This document shows positions 7,477-17,700 of a stretch of DNA of 64,000 nt, piece by piece. The notes below the pieces were generated by a model. That model saw nothing but the letters and a program-made list of their open reading frames with translations. It was not told where the DNA came from and did no database searches. Source of the stretch: Anaerolinea sp. (lineage in GTDB: Bacteria > Chloroflexota > Anaerolineae > Anaerolineales > Anaerolineaceae); the NCBI GenBank assembly GCA_029975055.1, contig JARKPU010000074.1:248001-312000 (forward strand), written 5' to 3'. Both the position numbers and the translations under genes were made by a program. How positions within the stretch are numbered: the first letter of the stretch is position 1; every line of letters starts with the position of its first letter.

Positions 7477-10400
7477 TCACTTGCCCTGCAAAAAAGCGCG
7501 CGGAGAGAGGCCCGTCTCGTCGCGGAACACTTTGGTGAAGTAACCGCTGTTCGAGAAGCCCACTTCCAGGGCAATTTCGGTGATGCTGGTCTTCCCCAGC
7601 TGCATCAATTCCTTGGCCTGCTGGACGCGGAAGCGGTTCAGGTAGGTGATCGGCGTCAGGCCCGTCTCCTGGTGGAAGCAGCGCGTCAGGTGGCGCTCGC
7701 TCAGGCCCACATGAGCGGCCACGTCGCGGCGCGAGATGCCGTCGGCGTAGTGCGCCTGGATAAACGCCATCGCTTTCATCACCGCGCGGTGAGCCTCGCT
7801 GCCCGGCCGGCGCCTGCGCTCCAGCACCGCCGAGACGTGCTCCAGCGTTTCTTCCGGCGAGAACATGCCTTTGCGCAGCACGCTGGAAACGCCCTGGTTG
7901 AGGCGCTGCATATCTTCCTCGGTCAGCACCTGCCCGGTGACGACGATCACCGGCGTGCTGCGGATGGATGCATCGGCGCGCAGCGCTTCGAGCACGCCGA
8001 AGCCGTTCAGCCCGGGCATCATCAGGTCGAGCAGCACCAGCGCCGGGTGGTGCTCGCGGATCAATGCCAGGGCCTGCTCGCCGCCCTGTGCCTGGAGGAT
8101 GGTGAAATCGGCCGAGAGTGCCTGCACCTGCCGGACGTGCAGCGCGAGCACCTCGGGGTCGTCATCCACCACCAGGATGGAGCGCCGGCTGTGGCTGCCG
8201 TTGCTGTTGAGCAGCCCCTGTGAAGAAAGCGCCTGCGCCAGATCCACGCCCGAGACGGGTTTGGAAAGGTAGTTCATTTCCAGCAGGCTGCCACAATCGT
8301 CTTCTTTGCCAAGCGAGTAGAACATGACGGGCAGGTCCTGCGTGGATGGGTTTTCTTTGAGCAGCTTGAGGATCTCCCAGCCGCTCTGCGAAGTCAACCC
8401 AAAATCGAGAACGACGGCCTGCGGGTCTTCGAGGATCACCCACGAGAGCCAGTCTGAGTCGCGGTCCACCACGTAGATCGAGGAGGTGATCTGTTGAAGG
8501 GCGAACTGAGCCTGAATCCACTCGCCCGCCTGGCGGTCACTCACCAGCAGGACGACGTGTTCGCCCCCCGCAAGGCCCGGGTGAACCTGCTGCGCGGGCT
8601 GCTCCTTGAGCACCGGCAGGGTGAAGAAAAAGGTGGAACCCTGGCCCTCGCTCCCCGACGAAGTCACTTTGATCTTCCCGCCGTGCAGCTCCACCAGCCG
8701 CCGGCAGATGGCCAGCCCCAGCCCCAGTCCGCCGTAACCGCGCGCTGCCGTCCGGTCCGATTGGGTGAATTCATCGAAAATGCTGTCCTGCTCCTCCGGC
8801 GGGATGCCCAAACCCGTGTCCTTCACCGAGACGACCACTTCATCGCCGCGCAGGTAAGCCGAAAGGAGCACCTCGCCGTGAGAGGTGAACTTGACCGCGT
8901 TGTTGATCATGTTGAGGATCACCTGGCGCAGGCGGGTCCGGTCGCCGTTCACGCGCGGCAGGTCGGGCTGGATCTCTTCACGCCAGGCCAGGCCCTTATC
9001 GCGCGCCAGCTTTTCGCCGATCATCGCCACGGCGTCGAAGACCTCGCTCAGGTTGAGCGGTTCGCAGGTGAGGTTGAGCTTGCCAACGTCGATGCGCGCC
9101 AGGTCGAGCACATCGCGGATCAGGCTGTCGAGGTGCTGGGCGCTGATGAAGATGCGCTCGAGGTCGTCCCAATTGACGTGCGCGCCTTCCGCCTCGCCTT
9201 CGGCCTCGCCCACCCGCCGGTCTTTGAGCAGCATGTTGCTCAGCCCGGAGATCAGGTTGAGCGGCGTGCGCAGCTCGTGGCTGACCACCGAAAGGAAGCG
9301 CCCCTTCATGCGGTTGGCTTCTTCGGCGTGGCGGCGCTCTTCCACGGCGGTGCGGTAGAGCCGGATGCCCCTCAGCGCCGCCATGAGCTGCGTGGTGATC
9401 AGCGCGTTCCATTCCAGCACATCGCCCTTGAAGGCAATGTAACCGATGGAGCCTTCGAGCGTCTGCAAGGGCAGCAAAGCCAGGCTGTAGGGCTGGTCGG
9501 ATGGGTAAAACCCTTGCGGGGGGAAGCTGCGCGTGGCGAACCAGCCCGCCCCGGCCTCGCCGGCGGGGGCGCCTTCACGGCGGCTGAGGGCCACGGGGTC
9601 GTCACCCTCGGCCTCGTAGAAGAACGCCGCCGCATGTTGAATGCCAATCCAGGGCAGGTAGCGGTTCAGCACATCGAACAGTTCGGTTTCATCGGTGGCC
9701 GAGAAGAAGTGCGCCACCATCTGCCCGTTGACCTGCGCCGCCCGCGATGCCGCCACCAGGCTGCGCGATGATTCGCGCTGGGCAATGTTGCTGATCTCGA
9801 TGCGCGCCTGGTCGAGATACTCCACGGCGCAGGCTTCTTTGCTTTCCAGGCCGTCGGCCAGCAGATCGGCCAGGCGTGCCCGCAGCACGGTGACGGCTTT
9901 CTGCCACGTTTCGATCTCATCTCCCTCGGCCGCGGTGTATTCAAGCAGGCGCTGGACGGCGCCGCGGAATGGAGCGGGGTCTGGCTTTTCCAGGCAGGCC
10001 AGGAACTCCTCAAGGATCTGGCGGCTGAAGCGGCTCACCTCGCGCAGGCCCAGGCGGTGAACGTCGTTGTACACTTCGGCGGTGATCTCGCGCTCAATTT
10101 CCGCGAGCAGCGCAGCGCGGGCTTCGGGCCTGGGCAGGCTGCCATCCGGGTGGATAGGCTGCCCCGGCACGCACCCGCAGGATTCGCGGATCACCAGCCG
10201 GGTGGGCAGGGTGATCAGGTCGCTTCCAAGCCGTTTCTCGCGGAGGTAGCCATACAGCAGCTCTAAGGTGCGATAGCCCAGCTCGAACATCGGGAAATGC
10301 ACGCTGGTGAGCGCGGGCACCTGCGCGCGCGCTTCCAGGCGGTCATCGAAGCCGATCAGCGCCACATCCTGCGGCACCGAAAGGCCCGCCTCATTCAATG

Positions 10401-11070
10401 CAGACTGCGCCCCGATGGCCGATTGATCGTTGCTGGCAACGATGGCGGTGAACTTTTGCCCGCGCGCCAGCAGGCGCTCGGCGGCGGCCTTGCCGCCCTC
10501 GTCATCGTGCAGGCCGTGCTCCACCAGGCCGGGGTCGAAGGGCAAACCGGCTTCTTCCAGCGCGCGCCGGTAACCCACGTAGCGGTATTCGCTGTCGCCG
10601 CCGGAGCGCCGGTTTCCGGCGATGAAGGCAATCTGCCGGTGGCCGTGCTCCACTAGGTGAAGGACGGCCTGGCGGATGCCTTCTTCATTATCCACCATCA
10701 CGCCCGGCCCGGCTTTGCGGTCGCCGGCATAGACCACCGGGTAGCCGCCCGCCAGCAGCCCCTGAAAGTACTCCAGCACGGCGGGCTTTTCGATGGGCGG
10801 AATGGCAATCAACCCGTCGCAGTTCCACGGGCCGATGGGGATAAAATCCACATCCGGGATAAGCAGCGGCAGGGCCGGGCGGTTGGTGGTGGTGAACATG
10901 CCCGGCTGCAACACGCCGCAGCCGATCATCAGGTTGCAATCCAGCCGGTGAGCCGCCGCCTGGATGCCGCGAATGACCTGCCCCAGGAAGCTATCCAGCG
11001 TTCCAGAGTAGGCCTGCCAGCCCGGCAGAACCCCGATAGTCGGTCGTGAAGGCCGATGCAGGGTATCCAT
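7477..11070 (-). CDS. Hybrid regulator: LacI-type sugar-binding domain, GAF-like, histidine kinase, two receivers, AraC HTH
   Basis: 1197 aa without membrane helices, so cytoplasmic. Residues ~10-300 are a LacI/periplasmic-binding-type sensor (T-I-G-V-L-P start, H-R-Q-I-A-F-I-A-G-N, V-A-L-I-G-F-D-D). Residues ~440-570 resemble a GAF domain. HisKA follows with the phospho-acceptor H598 in S-V-V-S-H-E-L-R-T-P; N-box at ~723-728; G1 at 751-757; G2 at ~780-788. The first receiver (~838-950, D889) is degenerate. The second (~965-1085) has an intact D-D-D and acceptor D1015. The C-terminal ~100 residues hold two AraC helix-turn-helices. The protein would sense a ligand in the cytoplasm and control DNA directly. 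Its likely targets are the 21-bp-spaced repeats at 3758 and 7427. Confidence 0.9.
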   Translation of the reverse strand: MDTLHRPSRPTIGVLPGWQAYSGTLDSFLGQVIRGIQAAAHRLDCNLMIGCGVLQPGMFTTTNRPALPLLIPDVDFIPIGPWNCDGLIAIPPIEKPAVLEYFQGLLAGGYPVVYAGDRKAGPGVMVDNEEGIRQAVLHLVEHGHRQIAFIAGNRRSGGDSEYRYVGYRRALEEAGLPFDPGLVEHGLHDDEGGKAAAERLLARGQKFTAIVASNDQSAIGAQSALNEAGLSVPQDVALIGFDDRLEARAQVPALTSVHFPMFELGYRTLELLYGYLREKRLGSDLITLPTRLVIRESCGCVPGQPIHPDGSLPRPEARAALLAEIEREITAEVYNDVHRLGLREVSRFSRQILEEFLACLEKPDPAPFRGAVQRLLEYTAAEGDEIETWQKAVTVLRARLADLLADGLESKEACAVEYLDQARIEISNIAQRESSRSLVAASRAAQVNGQMVAHFFSATDETELFDVLNRYLPWIGIQHAAAFFYEAEGDDPVALSRREGAPAGEAGAGWFATRSFPPQGFYPSDQPYSLALLPLQTLEGSIGYIAFKGDVLEWNALITTQLMAALRGIRLYRTAVEERRHAEEANRMKGRFLSVVSHELRTPLNLISGLSNMLLKDRRVGEAEGEAEGAHVNWDDLERIFISAQHLDSLIRDVLDLARIDVGKLNLTCEPLNLSEVFDAVAMIGEKLARDKGLAWREEIQPDLPRVNGDRTRLRQVILNMINNAVKFTSHGEVLLSAYLRGDEVVVSVKDTGLGIPPEEQDSIFDEFTQSDRTAARGYGGLGLGLAICRRLVELHGGKIKVTSSGSEGQGSTFFFTLPVLKEQPAQQVHPGLAGGEHVVLLVSDRQAGEWIQAQFALQQITSSIYVVDRDSDWLSWVILEDPQAVVLDFGLTSQSGWEILKLLKENPSTQDLPVMFYSLGKEDDCGSLLEMNYLSKPVSGVDLAQALSSQGLLNSNGSHSRRSILVVDDDPEVLALHVRQVQALSADFTILQAQGGEQALALIREHHPALVLLDLMMPGLNGFGVLEALRADASIRSTPVIVVTGQVLTEEDMQRLNQGVSSVLRKGMFSPEETLEHVSAVLERRRRPGSEAHRAVMKAMAFIQAHYADGISRRDVAAHVGLSERHLTRCFHQETGLTPITYLNRFRVQQAKELMQLGKTSITEIALEVGFSNSGYFTKVFRDETGLSPRAFLQGK

Positions 11071-11190
11071 CTAAACGGTTTTATGGATGAAGAAAGGCAC
11101 AATAAGAGGGTTGTCTTCTCTCTTGGAGCATTTTAACACCTTATCTGGACGGCAACATTAAAAGATTCTCATGCTTGCGCCGCCGTGCCG

Positions 11191-12072
11191 TTAAAGCGCG
11201 CCGTATTCCTTGAGCGTGACCAGCGCCTGCAACGCCCCCCAGCCGCGCCACTCCAGCTCCACCGCCGCCGAAATGGGCGTCCAGCCGATGCCCCAGCCCC
11301 CATCCGGCAGCTGCGCCGCCTTGAGCGCGTCGAGGTCGGCCCGGATGACGGCATCGCTGAACAACCGGCGGCAGAAGGAACGCGGGGTGGGCGCCCAGTC
11401 CAGCGGGAACTGGTAATACCCTTCGAGCGAACGGTCATACGCCACCAGGTTTTGCCGCCGGATCATCTCCAGACAGCGCGCCAGCTCCTGCCCGGCAGCC
11501 TCGCGCTCGGGGGCATTCTCCAGGAAAGCGATCATCGGCAGCAGGTCGTGATACTGGCGGGTCTCGTAACGGGGGATGACCTCCCAGCAGTAAGCCTTGC
11601 CGCGCTCCACCCAGGGGTGACGCACGCCCGATTTGAGCAGCATGCCCACGATGGCCGCCGTGGGGTTGATCGCCGCGGGCGGGTTTTCGCCGGTCACCCA
11701 CCACTCGGCGGCCGGGTAATGCTTCACCTCCGGCAAAGTAAAGGGCACGCCGCCCTCGGGCGTGGCAATTGATTCGAGCCAGTTGCACGCCGGGAGGATC
11801 AGCTCGGCCTGCACGGCGGGGTCGTGCAGCATCCCGGCCCGGTCGAGGAACTCGAGGGCGTGCTGGGTATCCACCGGCGTCGAGCCTGGGCAGCGCTTAT
11901 CCGGCTCGAGGGCGTTGCCGAAGCCGCCATCGGGGTTCTGGTAAGCGCGCAGGGCATTCACCACCCCCTGCGCCGAGCCGCCTTGAAAATAGAAAGCAAA
12001 CAGCCGCCGTTCGAGCAGGCGCGCGTTTTTCCAGATGAAATCCTCGGCAAGCGAGAAGGAAAAGGTGCTCAT
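11191..12072 (-). CDS. Prenyltransferase/squalene-cyclase-like alpha-alpha toroid protein
   Basis: 293 aa from the ATG at 12072, where AGAGG lies just upstream; the open frame extends further to 12282 but with unconserved residues. Repeats typical of terpenoid-cyclase/protein prenyltransferase toroids are visible: Y-Q-N-P-D-G-G-F-G near residue 45, T-P-V-D-T-Q-H-A-L-E-F-L near 65, and L-P-D-G-G-W-G-I-G-W near 260. There is no signal peptide. The family covers diverse enzymes and binding proteins, and no catalytic D-C-T-A-E-type motif is seen, so the substrate cannot be named. It is divergent from the ABC-F gene. Confidence 0.8.
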   Translation of the reverse strand: MSTFSFSLAEDFIWKNARLLERRLFAFYFQGGSAQGVVNALRAYQNPDGGFGNALEPDKRCPGSTPVDTQHALEFLDRAGMLHDPAVQAELILPACNWLESIATPEGGVPFTLPEVKHYPAAEWWVTGENPPAAINPTAAIVGMLLKSGVRHPWVERGKAYCWEVIPRYETRQYHDLLPMIAFLENAPEREAAGQELARCLEMIRRQNLVAYDRSLEGYYQFPLDWAPTPRSFCRRLFSDAVIRADLDALKAAQLPDGGWGIGWTPISAAVELEWRGWGALQALVTLKEYGAL

Positions 12073-12318
12073 CGAAGCCTCTGATCGGGAAAGAACGTCC
12101 AGGAACCGGGTATAGCAAGGTGCACGTTCTATCCGGTGAGATAAACCGAAAAAACTTTTGTAAATACGTGGAGTTATTCTAGCACTTGAATGTACTGGAA
12201 AGGGCACGGAAATCCCTGCGGAGATGGTTGGACAGGGCGATGCCCCACCGGCTCGCAGGCGGTGCGAGGCGGATAACGGCACCTCCGGCTGTAAGAGGTT
12301 TTTGGTTTACCCGAACCC
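12073..12318. other. Divergent intergenic region without a visible gene
   Basis: The 246 nt between the toroid-protein start and the ABC-F leader promoter contain no convincing coding frame. A-T-rich sequence at about 12145-12185 could hold the minus-strand promoter of the toroid gene, but I could not pick a convincing -35/-10 pair. Confidence 0.4.
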
Positions 12319-12347
12319 TTGACACCCTCAAAAAAACCATGATAAAC
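12319..12347 (+). promoter_or_regulatory. Sigma-70-type promoter for the ABC-F leader
   Basis: TTGACA at 12319-12324 is a perfect -35. A -10 of GATAAA (12341-12346, 16-bp spacer) or ATAAAC (17-bp spacer) follows. The predicted start is near 12353, giving a 5' leader of about 250 nt before the ABC-F start codon. Confidence 0.6.
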
Positions 12348-12371
12348 TCACTCCAGGAATTGAAAAAAGCG

Positions 12372-12461
12372 ATGTTGTACTTGATCAGCCCTGTTGCGCC
12401 CCTTGTCCTCACCGCCAATGCTGGCGGTGTTGGTGATTCCTTCTCGGAGTGCGCCTGCTGA
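12372..12461 (+). CDS. Candidate leader peptide (29 aa) ahead of the ABC-F gene
   Basis: A short frame M-L-Y-L-I-S-P-V-A-P-L-V-L-T-A-N-A-G-G ending S-E-C-A-C, stop at 12459-12461. AGGA lies about 14 nt upstream, so initiation would be weak. The frame contains a perfect 8-bp hairpin at 12410-12429 (CACCGCCA / TGGCGGTG). Its last codons (12447-12455, GAGTGCGCC) can pair over 9 bp with GGCGCGCTC at 12494-12502, in the loop and 3' edge of the first terminator's left arm. This is the arrangement expected of ribosome-mediated attenuation, as known for several antibiotic-resistance ABC-F genes. Translation itself is not shown. Confidence 0.4.
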   Translation: MLYLISPVAPLVLTANAGGVGDSFSECAC

Positions 12462-12486
12462 TCGCATAGCTACACGAAGTAGTTCC

Positions 12487-12571
12487 CGGCCGCGGCGCGC
12501 TCAAGCCCGCGGCCGTTTTTTCTCTCCTACCCTCTCTCCGGCCCGGGCCTACCCCTGGCCGGTTTTGTTTT
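12487..12571 (+). terminator. Tandem intrinsic terminators (putative attenuator) upstream of the ABC-F gene
   Basis: The first is a perfect 9-bp GC stem (12487-12495 with 12507-12515) followed by six T. The second has a 6-bp stem, CCGGCC/GGCCGG (12538-12543 with 12557-12562), followed by TTTTGTTTT. Both lie between a good promoter and the ABC-F start codon. No plus-strand gene precedes them, so they are best explained as attenuators rather than as ends of an upstream transcript. Confidence 0.7.
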
Positions 12572-12605
12572 CTTAGCGAGTTTTGTGTCTGATTTGAGGT
12601 GTACC

Positions 12606-14609
12606 ATGTCTGTTCTTACCGCCGACAACCTGGGTGTTTCCTTCGGCGCCTTCGATCTCTTTCGAGGCATCACCTTTTCGATTGCCCCAGACGCCAAGAT
12701 CGGTCTCATCGGTCCCAACGGCATCGGCAAGACCACCCTGCTGCTCATCCTGGCGGGCATCAACCAGCCCACCACCGGGCGCGTCAACATCGCCCGCGGG
12801 CGGCGCATCGGCTATCTGCGCCAGGAGGCCGTGGAGGCCTTCGCCGACCGCGACAACACCGTCTATAACGAGATGCTCACCGTCTTTGGCGACCTGCAGG
12901 CCCGGCAAGCCCGCCTGAACGCCCTGGAAGATCAGATGGCCTCGGGCAGCTTCTGCGATGCCCTGCTCGACGAATACGGGCGCCTGCAGGAGGCCTTCGA
13001 GCAAGCCGGCGGTTATGAATACGACCTGCGCATCCAGCAAACGCTCGAAGGCCTCGGCCTGGGCAAGGATGCCTGGCACATGCCGCTCAACCATCTTTCC
13101 GGCGGGCAAAAGACGCGCGCCCTGCTGGCGCGCCTGCTGCTCGAAAAGCCCGACCTGTTGATGCTCGACGAACCCACCAACCACCTGGATATCGAGGCGG
13201 TGGAGTGGCTCGAGCGCATCCTGCGCGAATGGGAAGGCGCCGTGCTGATCGTCAGCCACGACCGCTTCTTCCTAGACAACACGGTCAACACCATTTGGGA
13301 GATGTCGCGCTCGGGCATCGAGAGCTACTCCGGCAACTACAGCGCCTACCTGCTCCAGCGCCAGGAGCGCTGGGAGTACTACGAGCGCGTCTTCGAAGAA
13401 GAAAAGGCCCGCCTGTTGAAAGAGGTGGATTACATCCAGCGCAACTGGGTGCGCGAAAGCACCCACGCCCAGGCCCTGGGCCGCCTGCGCCGCCTGACGC
13501 GCGACCTGACGATCGTCGAGCATTACGGCATCAAGGCCCTGCGCAGCGGCATCTCGTGGCTGGAGTGGACCAAGCTCTATGACTTAAGCGAACCTCCGCC
13601 ATTGGATGTGATCGACGCGATTCGCAAGGTCAACGCCATCTCCATGCCTTCGGGGCGGCCGCCGGCCATCAAGCCGCGCCTGCCCTCGGCGCACACCAGC
13701 GGCACCTACGTCCTGCGCGCGCAGAACGTCACCATCGGCTACCCCAGGCGTGCGCTTTTCACCATCCAAAACCTGGAGCTGCGCCGCGGCGAGTGCGCCG
13801 CATTGATCGGCCCCAACGGCAGCGGCAAGACCACCTTCCTCAAGGTGCTCCTCGGCCAGCTCGAGCCGCTCAAGGGCGCGCTCCAGCCCGGCGCCAGCCT
13901 GAAGATCGGTTACTTTGCCCAGGCGCACGACGGGCTGGATGGCAGCCGCTCGGTGCTCGATGAGCTGCTCAGCCGCAAGGAGATGGACGCCGGCAAGGCC
14001 CGCAGCCACCTGGCGCAGTACCTCTTCCGGGGAGAAGACGTCTTCAAGCCGGTGAGCGCGCTTTCGGGCGGCGAGCGGGCGCGCCTGGCCCTGGCTATCC
14101 TGGCGCTGGAAGGCTCCAACTTCCTGCTCCTCGATGAGCCGACCAACCACCTCGATATCCCCGCGCGCGAGGCGCTCCAGGAAGTGCTGGAAAACTACAC
14201 CGGCACGATCCTGCTCGTCTCGCACGACCGTTATTTGATCGACCGGCTGGCCACGCACATCTGGGAGCTGCGCGACGGCAAGCTGAACACCTTCCACGGC
14301 AGCTACCGCGAGTTTGTCTTGCGCCGCGCGGCCTTCAAGCCCTACGCCCCGGGGCGCCAGGTGCTCCTGCCGCCCAAGCCGCTCGCGCGCGATAACAGCA
14401 AAGAGACTCGCCGGCGCATGCTCTCGCTCAGCCTGCTCGAGGAGAAGATCCGCGAGCACGAGGCCAGCATCCAGCGCCTTTCGAGCGAGCTGCAGCGGGC
14501 CGGCGATGCGCAGAATTACGAGCGCGCCCACAAGCTGAGCTGGCAGATTGCCCAGGCCCAGAACGCCCTCGAGCAGTTGATGGGCGAGTGGGAAAAGCTG
14601 GCGGCGTGA
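12606..14609 (+). CDS. ABC-F family ATPase (ribosome-associated type)
   Basis: 667 aa; the ATG at 12606 is chosen because GAGGTG precedes it and the protein then begins directly with the first nucleotide-binding domain. There are two ABC domains and no membrane helices. NBD1 has G-P-N-G-I-G-K-T-T at ~35-43, L-S-G-G-Q near 163 and D-E-P-T-N-H-L-D. A long charged helical linker lies at ~245-320. NBD2 has G-P-N-G-S-G-K-T-T and L-S-G-G-E-R. A C-terminal coiled coil spans ~600-660. ABC-F proteins act on the ribosome in translation rescue or antibiotic protection; which subfamily this is cannot be settled by eye. The attenuator-like leader argues for an inducible, drug-responsive member. Confidence 0.93.
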   Translation: MSVLTADNLGVSFGAFDLFRGITFSIAPDAKIGLIGPNGIGKTTLLLILAGINQPTTGRVNIARGRRIGYLRQEAVEAFADRDNTVYNEMLTVFGDLQARQARLNALEDQMASGSFCDALLDEYGRLQEAFEQAGGYEYDLRIQQTLEGLGLGKDAWHMPLNHLSGGQKTRALLARLLLEKPDLLMLDEPTNHLDIEAVEWLERILREWEGAVLIVSHDRFFLDNTVNTIWEMSRSGIESYSGNYSAYLLQRQERWEYYERVFEEEKARLLKEVDYIQRNWVRESTHAQALGRLRRLTRDLTIVEHYGIKALRSGISWLEWTKLYDLSEPPPLDVIDAIRKVNAISMPSGRPPAIKPRLPSAHTSGTYVLRAQNVTIGYPRRALFTIQNLELRRGECAALIGPNGSGKTTFLKVLLGQLEPLKGALQPGASLKIGYFAQAHDGLDGSRSVLDELLSRKEMDAGKARSHLAQYLFRGEDVFKPVSALSGGERARLALAILALEGSNFLLLDEPTNHLDIPAREALQEVLENYTGTILLVSHDRYLIDRLATHIWELRDGKLNTFHGSYREFVLRRAAFKPYAPGRQVLLPPKPLARDNSKETRRRMLSLSLLEEKIREHEASIQRLSSELQRAGDAQNYERAHKLSWQIAQAQNALEQLMGEWEKLAA

Positions 14610-14640
14610 ATGTCGCGCCCCTCCGGTTGCCTTAATAAAA

Positions 14641-14743
14641 ACCCCGCCCCCCTTGAGGGGACTGTGCTTTTGATTTTCTATAATTTGTGGGGTTTGCCCC
14701 ACAAATTACAGAAAAGAACCACACAATCCTTGAGGGGCGGGGT
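14641..14743. terminator. Long inverted repeat between convergent genes, bidirectional terminator and member of a dispersed palindrome family
   Basis: Outer arms ACCCCGCCCC (14641-14650) and GGGGCGGGGT (14734-14743) flank an inner stem TTTTCT-A-TAATTTGTGGGG / CCCCACAAATTA-C-AGAAAA (14674-14692 with 14697-14715) around a TTTG loop. It sits between the ends of the convergent ABC-F and glycosidase genes. The right flank CACACAATCCTTGAGG recurs with changes at 36757-36773 and 42556-42572. Confidence 0.65.
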
Positions 14744-14775
14744 CTGTTAAGATATCGCCAGCGCCGTTACGGCCT

Positions 14776-17700
14776 TTATTCGCTTTCCACCACCCGCACC
14801 TGCCCGAACAGGCCCCACGGCCAGAAGACGTATTCAGGCGTGTAGGTTTCATCGGTGCGGCGGAAGGAGCGCCAGTCGGTCCAGCCCTCGTGCTCGGCGG
14901 CGCGGTGCAGCGGCCCAAGCATGTTGCGCGGGCTGCCCACCACCTCGATGTCGATGCGGTTCGCGCCCGGCACGAGCAGCGGGGTGATCTCCAACCCGTT
15001 GGCCGCGCGCCAGGGGATGTGCCCCGCCGGTTTGCCGTTGACATGCACCGCCACATCCACGGCGCTGTACTCGCCCAGGTAGATGCGCACCCGCCGCCCG
15101 GGCGTATAGTCCAGGCTGCCGTGATACACCATGCTCCCGGCGTAATGCGGGTATCCCTGCGCGGTCCAATCGCCAAAGTGGAGGCGGCCCGGCTCCGAGA
15201 TGATCTCGCGCGCCAGCGAAACGCCAAAATCGCCGATCAGATAGCAGTCTTCCAGTTCCATGTAATTGGTGTAGGCGCAAGAAAGCACCAACTCGTTCTC
15301 GCCTGCGCGCAGGCCGGGCAGCGCCACGCGCGTCATCGCCCGGTCGAGGTACCACCCCGCCATTGTGTTGACCACACTCTGCCCGTTGAGCTTCACCCTG
15401 AAGCGCTCGGCGCTCTCCAGCAGCAGGTACACCTGCCCGGCGGGAACATCGCGCACGCCAAAGGTGAAACGCAGCTCCACCCGCGCCCCGTCGCGCGGGT
15501 GCGCGCTGAGCGCCCAGCGGTAGCGCTGCGGCAGGCCGTTGTAATAATTCGAGCGCATGCCCAGGCTGCGGCGCAGGGCATCCTGCGCGCGCCACACCTC
15601 CGTCGCGGCGCTCCACGCGCCGCCCTCCATGCGCCACTGGCAGGTATCCAGCGTGAGCACGTTCGGGTCGGTGCGCGAAAATTCCACCGCCGGGCCGATG
15701 AAGCGCACGCTCTCGCCCGGCCTGCTGCGCCACGTTTCTTCCTGCAAAAAGCTCCCCTCCGCTGCGCGGGCAGGCTGGCCTTGTGGATCAACCACGAAGA
15801 GCCTTGACCCGGCCGGGCCGAAGTAGGTGTGGAAGCGCAGCATCCCGTCTTTTTCTTCCGCCGGCAGGGCGCAGGTCTCGCCAGTCAGCGGGTCCCATTC
15901 CTCCAGGCGGCCGCTGCCCTGCAGGGATGCCTCCACCGCATAGCCGGTGTGGCGGTCGTTGTTGACGATGAAATACACCTGCTTCCCGGCGATGTCGCGC
16001 TGCATCACCAGCAGGCGCGCGGCCTGCTGCCCCTGCTTCGTCACCAGCGACACGCGCCGCGGCAAGGCCGTCTCGAGCGCGCCCTCCAGCTGGGCCGGGC
16101 TTTCCAGCACCGTCAGGCCGGGTTTGCTCCACAGCGCATCCAGGCGCGCATCCGGCCGGGCTTCCACCCATTCGGGCAGCGGGTCGAAGGCCAGCACCTT
16201 GCCGCCCGCGTCCAAGAAGCGGTCAAGCAGTTCCACCGTCGAGCCCAGCAGCGTTCGCGTTCCAGGCGGAATGACCACCACGCGGTAAGGCGCGCGGCCC
16301 ACCACCACCTCGGCCCCCGCTGCTTTGCCATCGGATGCCAGGATCTGCTCGTCGCCAAAGTCGAAGTCATAGTGCGTGGCCAGCTGCGCCTGGATGAACT
16401 CGTTCAGCCCCTCGCCGAAGGCGTTCACCCGGGCGGCGCTTTCTTCCCCTTCGCCGAGCATGGCCCAGCCCGTGGCGACCGGGTGGATCATCAGCACGTC
16501 GCGCACGGCGTGGCCTTCGCTCAGCACGCAGCCCAGGCGGGCAAAGTAATCTTCTACCACGCCGTTGTACTTCCACCAGGTGGTGTTGTAATTGAAGGCG
16601 GGCGGGTAATCGCGCTTGCGGCAGCCGCGCAGCGAGTAGAGCGCCAGGTGCTGGCAGCGCAGGTTCACCCCCAGCACATACTGCCAGTCGCCGTTCCACT
16701 TCTGGCCCTCAAAGGTGAACTCCCAGCCCGAGCAGCCGTAGGTTTCGGAGAGCACGCGTTTGCGGTCGAACTGGTTGGCCACGCTGCTGCACTGCTTGAT
16801 GGTGAGGAACTCATGGTTTTGCTCGGTGAGCATATCAATGCCCGGCACCTGCTGGTAACGGTAATGCGGCATGATCGCCCCGCCGCGCAGCGTTCCATGG
16901 CCCATCTCGGCCTCATTGAGGAAGTGCCCGGTGAAGGCCAGCCCGTGCTCTTCGCACCACTCGCCAAGCTGTTTCGAATAGGCCTCGGTGAAGCGCTGGC
17001 TGATGGTGTACCAGTAATCGTGCCGGGCCCTGGCCGCCCCTTCACCCTCATAAAACAGCCAGGGCAGGATCTCCAGCAGGTCATAGCCGCGCCGCTCGCG
17101 GAAGTAACCCGGCAGGCCGTCCGTCCAGGGCAGGCCGGGCCGCCCGGCCGGTGAATGATTGCTGGAGATGTTCGGCTCATCGGTGAAGATGCCCGGCACG
17201 GCCTTGCCAAACTGCTCGCCGACCTCGCGGTTGTAGGCCTCGTAAGTGATGTCGATGAACGCCGCGACGGAATCGGGGTTGAGGTTGTCGGCGTAGGCGT
17301 CGTCGTTGAACCATTCGCTCGCTCCAGAGACCTCGCGGCGGAAAATCAACCCCACCTCGCCCGGCTGCAAGCCCGCCTGTGCAGAGGGCAGACGGCGCAG
17401 CGAGAGGATCGCCTTCCCGTCCTGGCTCAAGCGGGCAGCGAAGAGCGCCAGCGCCCCCTCGGCATCGGCCGGGAGCGGCGCGGCTGCCTCCAGCGTGACC
17501 ATCTTGGCGCGGAAGGCATCTCCGCCGCGCGCCGGCACCAGCCCCCCGGCAAAACCCGATGGCCAGCGGTCTTCATCGTACAGCCAGGCGTTCATGCCCG
17601 TCTCGGCGGCGGTTTTCACCGTCTCGCGGATGCACTCCATCCACTCGGCGCCCATGTAGGGCGTCTCGAGCCCTTCGCGCGAGTGCATAAAAAAGCCCCC

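Noticed and set aside
11147..11150. A GGAC half-site upstream of the hybrid-regulator gene as a third operator
   Set aside because: There is no second GGAC core 21 bp away, so it is probably chance.
12186..12371. Longer version of the leader ORF starting at 12186 or 12339
   Set aside because: Both starts lie upstream of or inside the promoter boxes, so they would not be on the predicted transcript.
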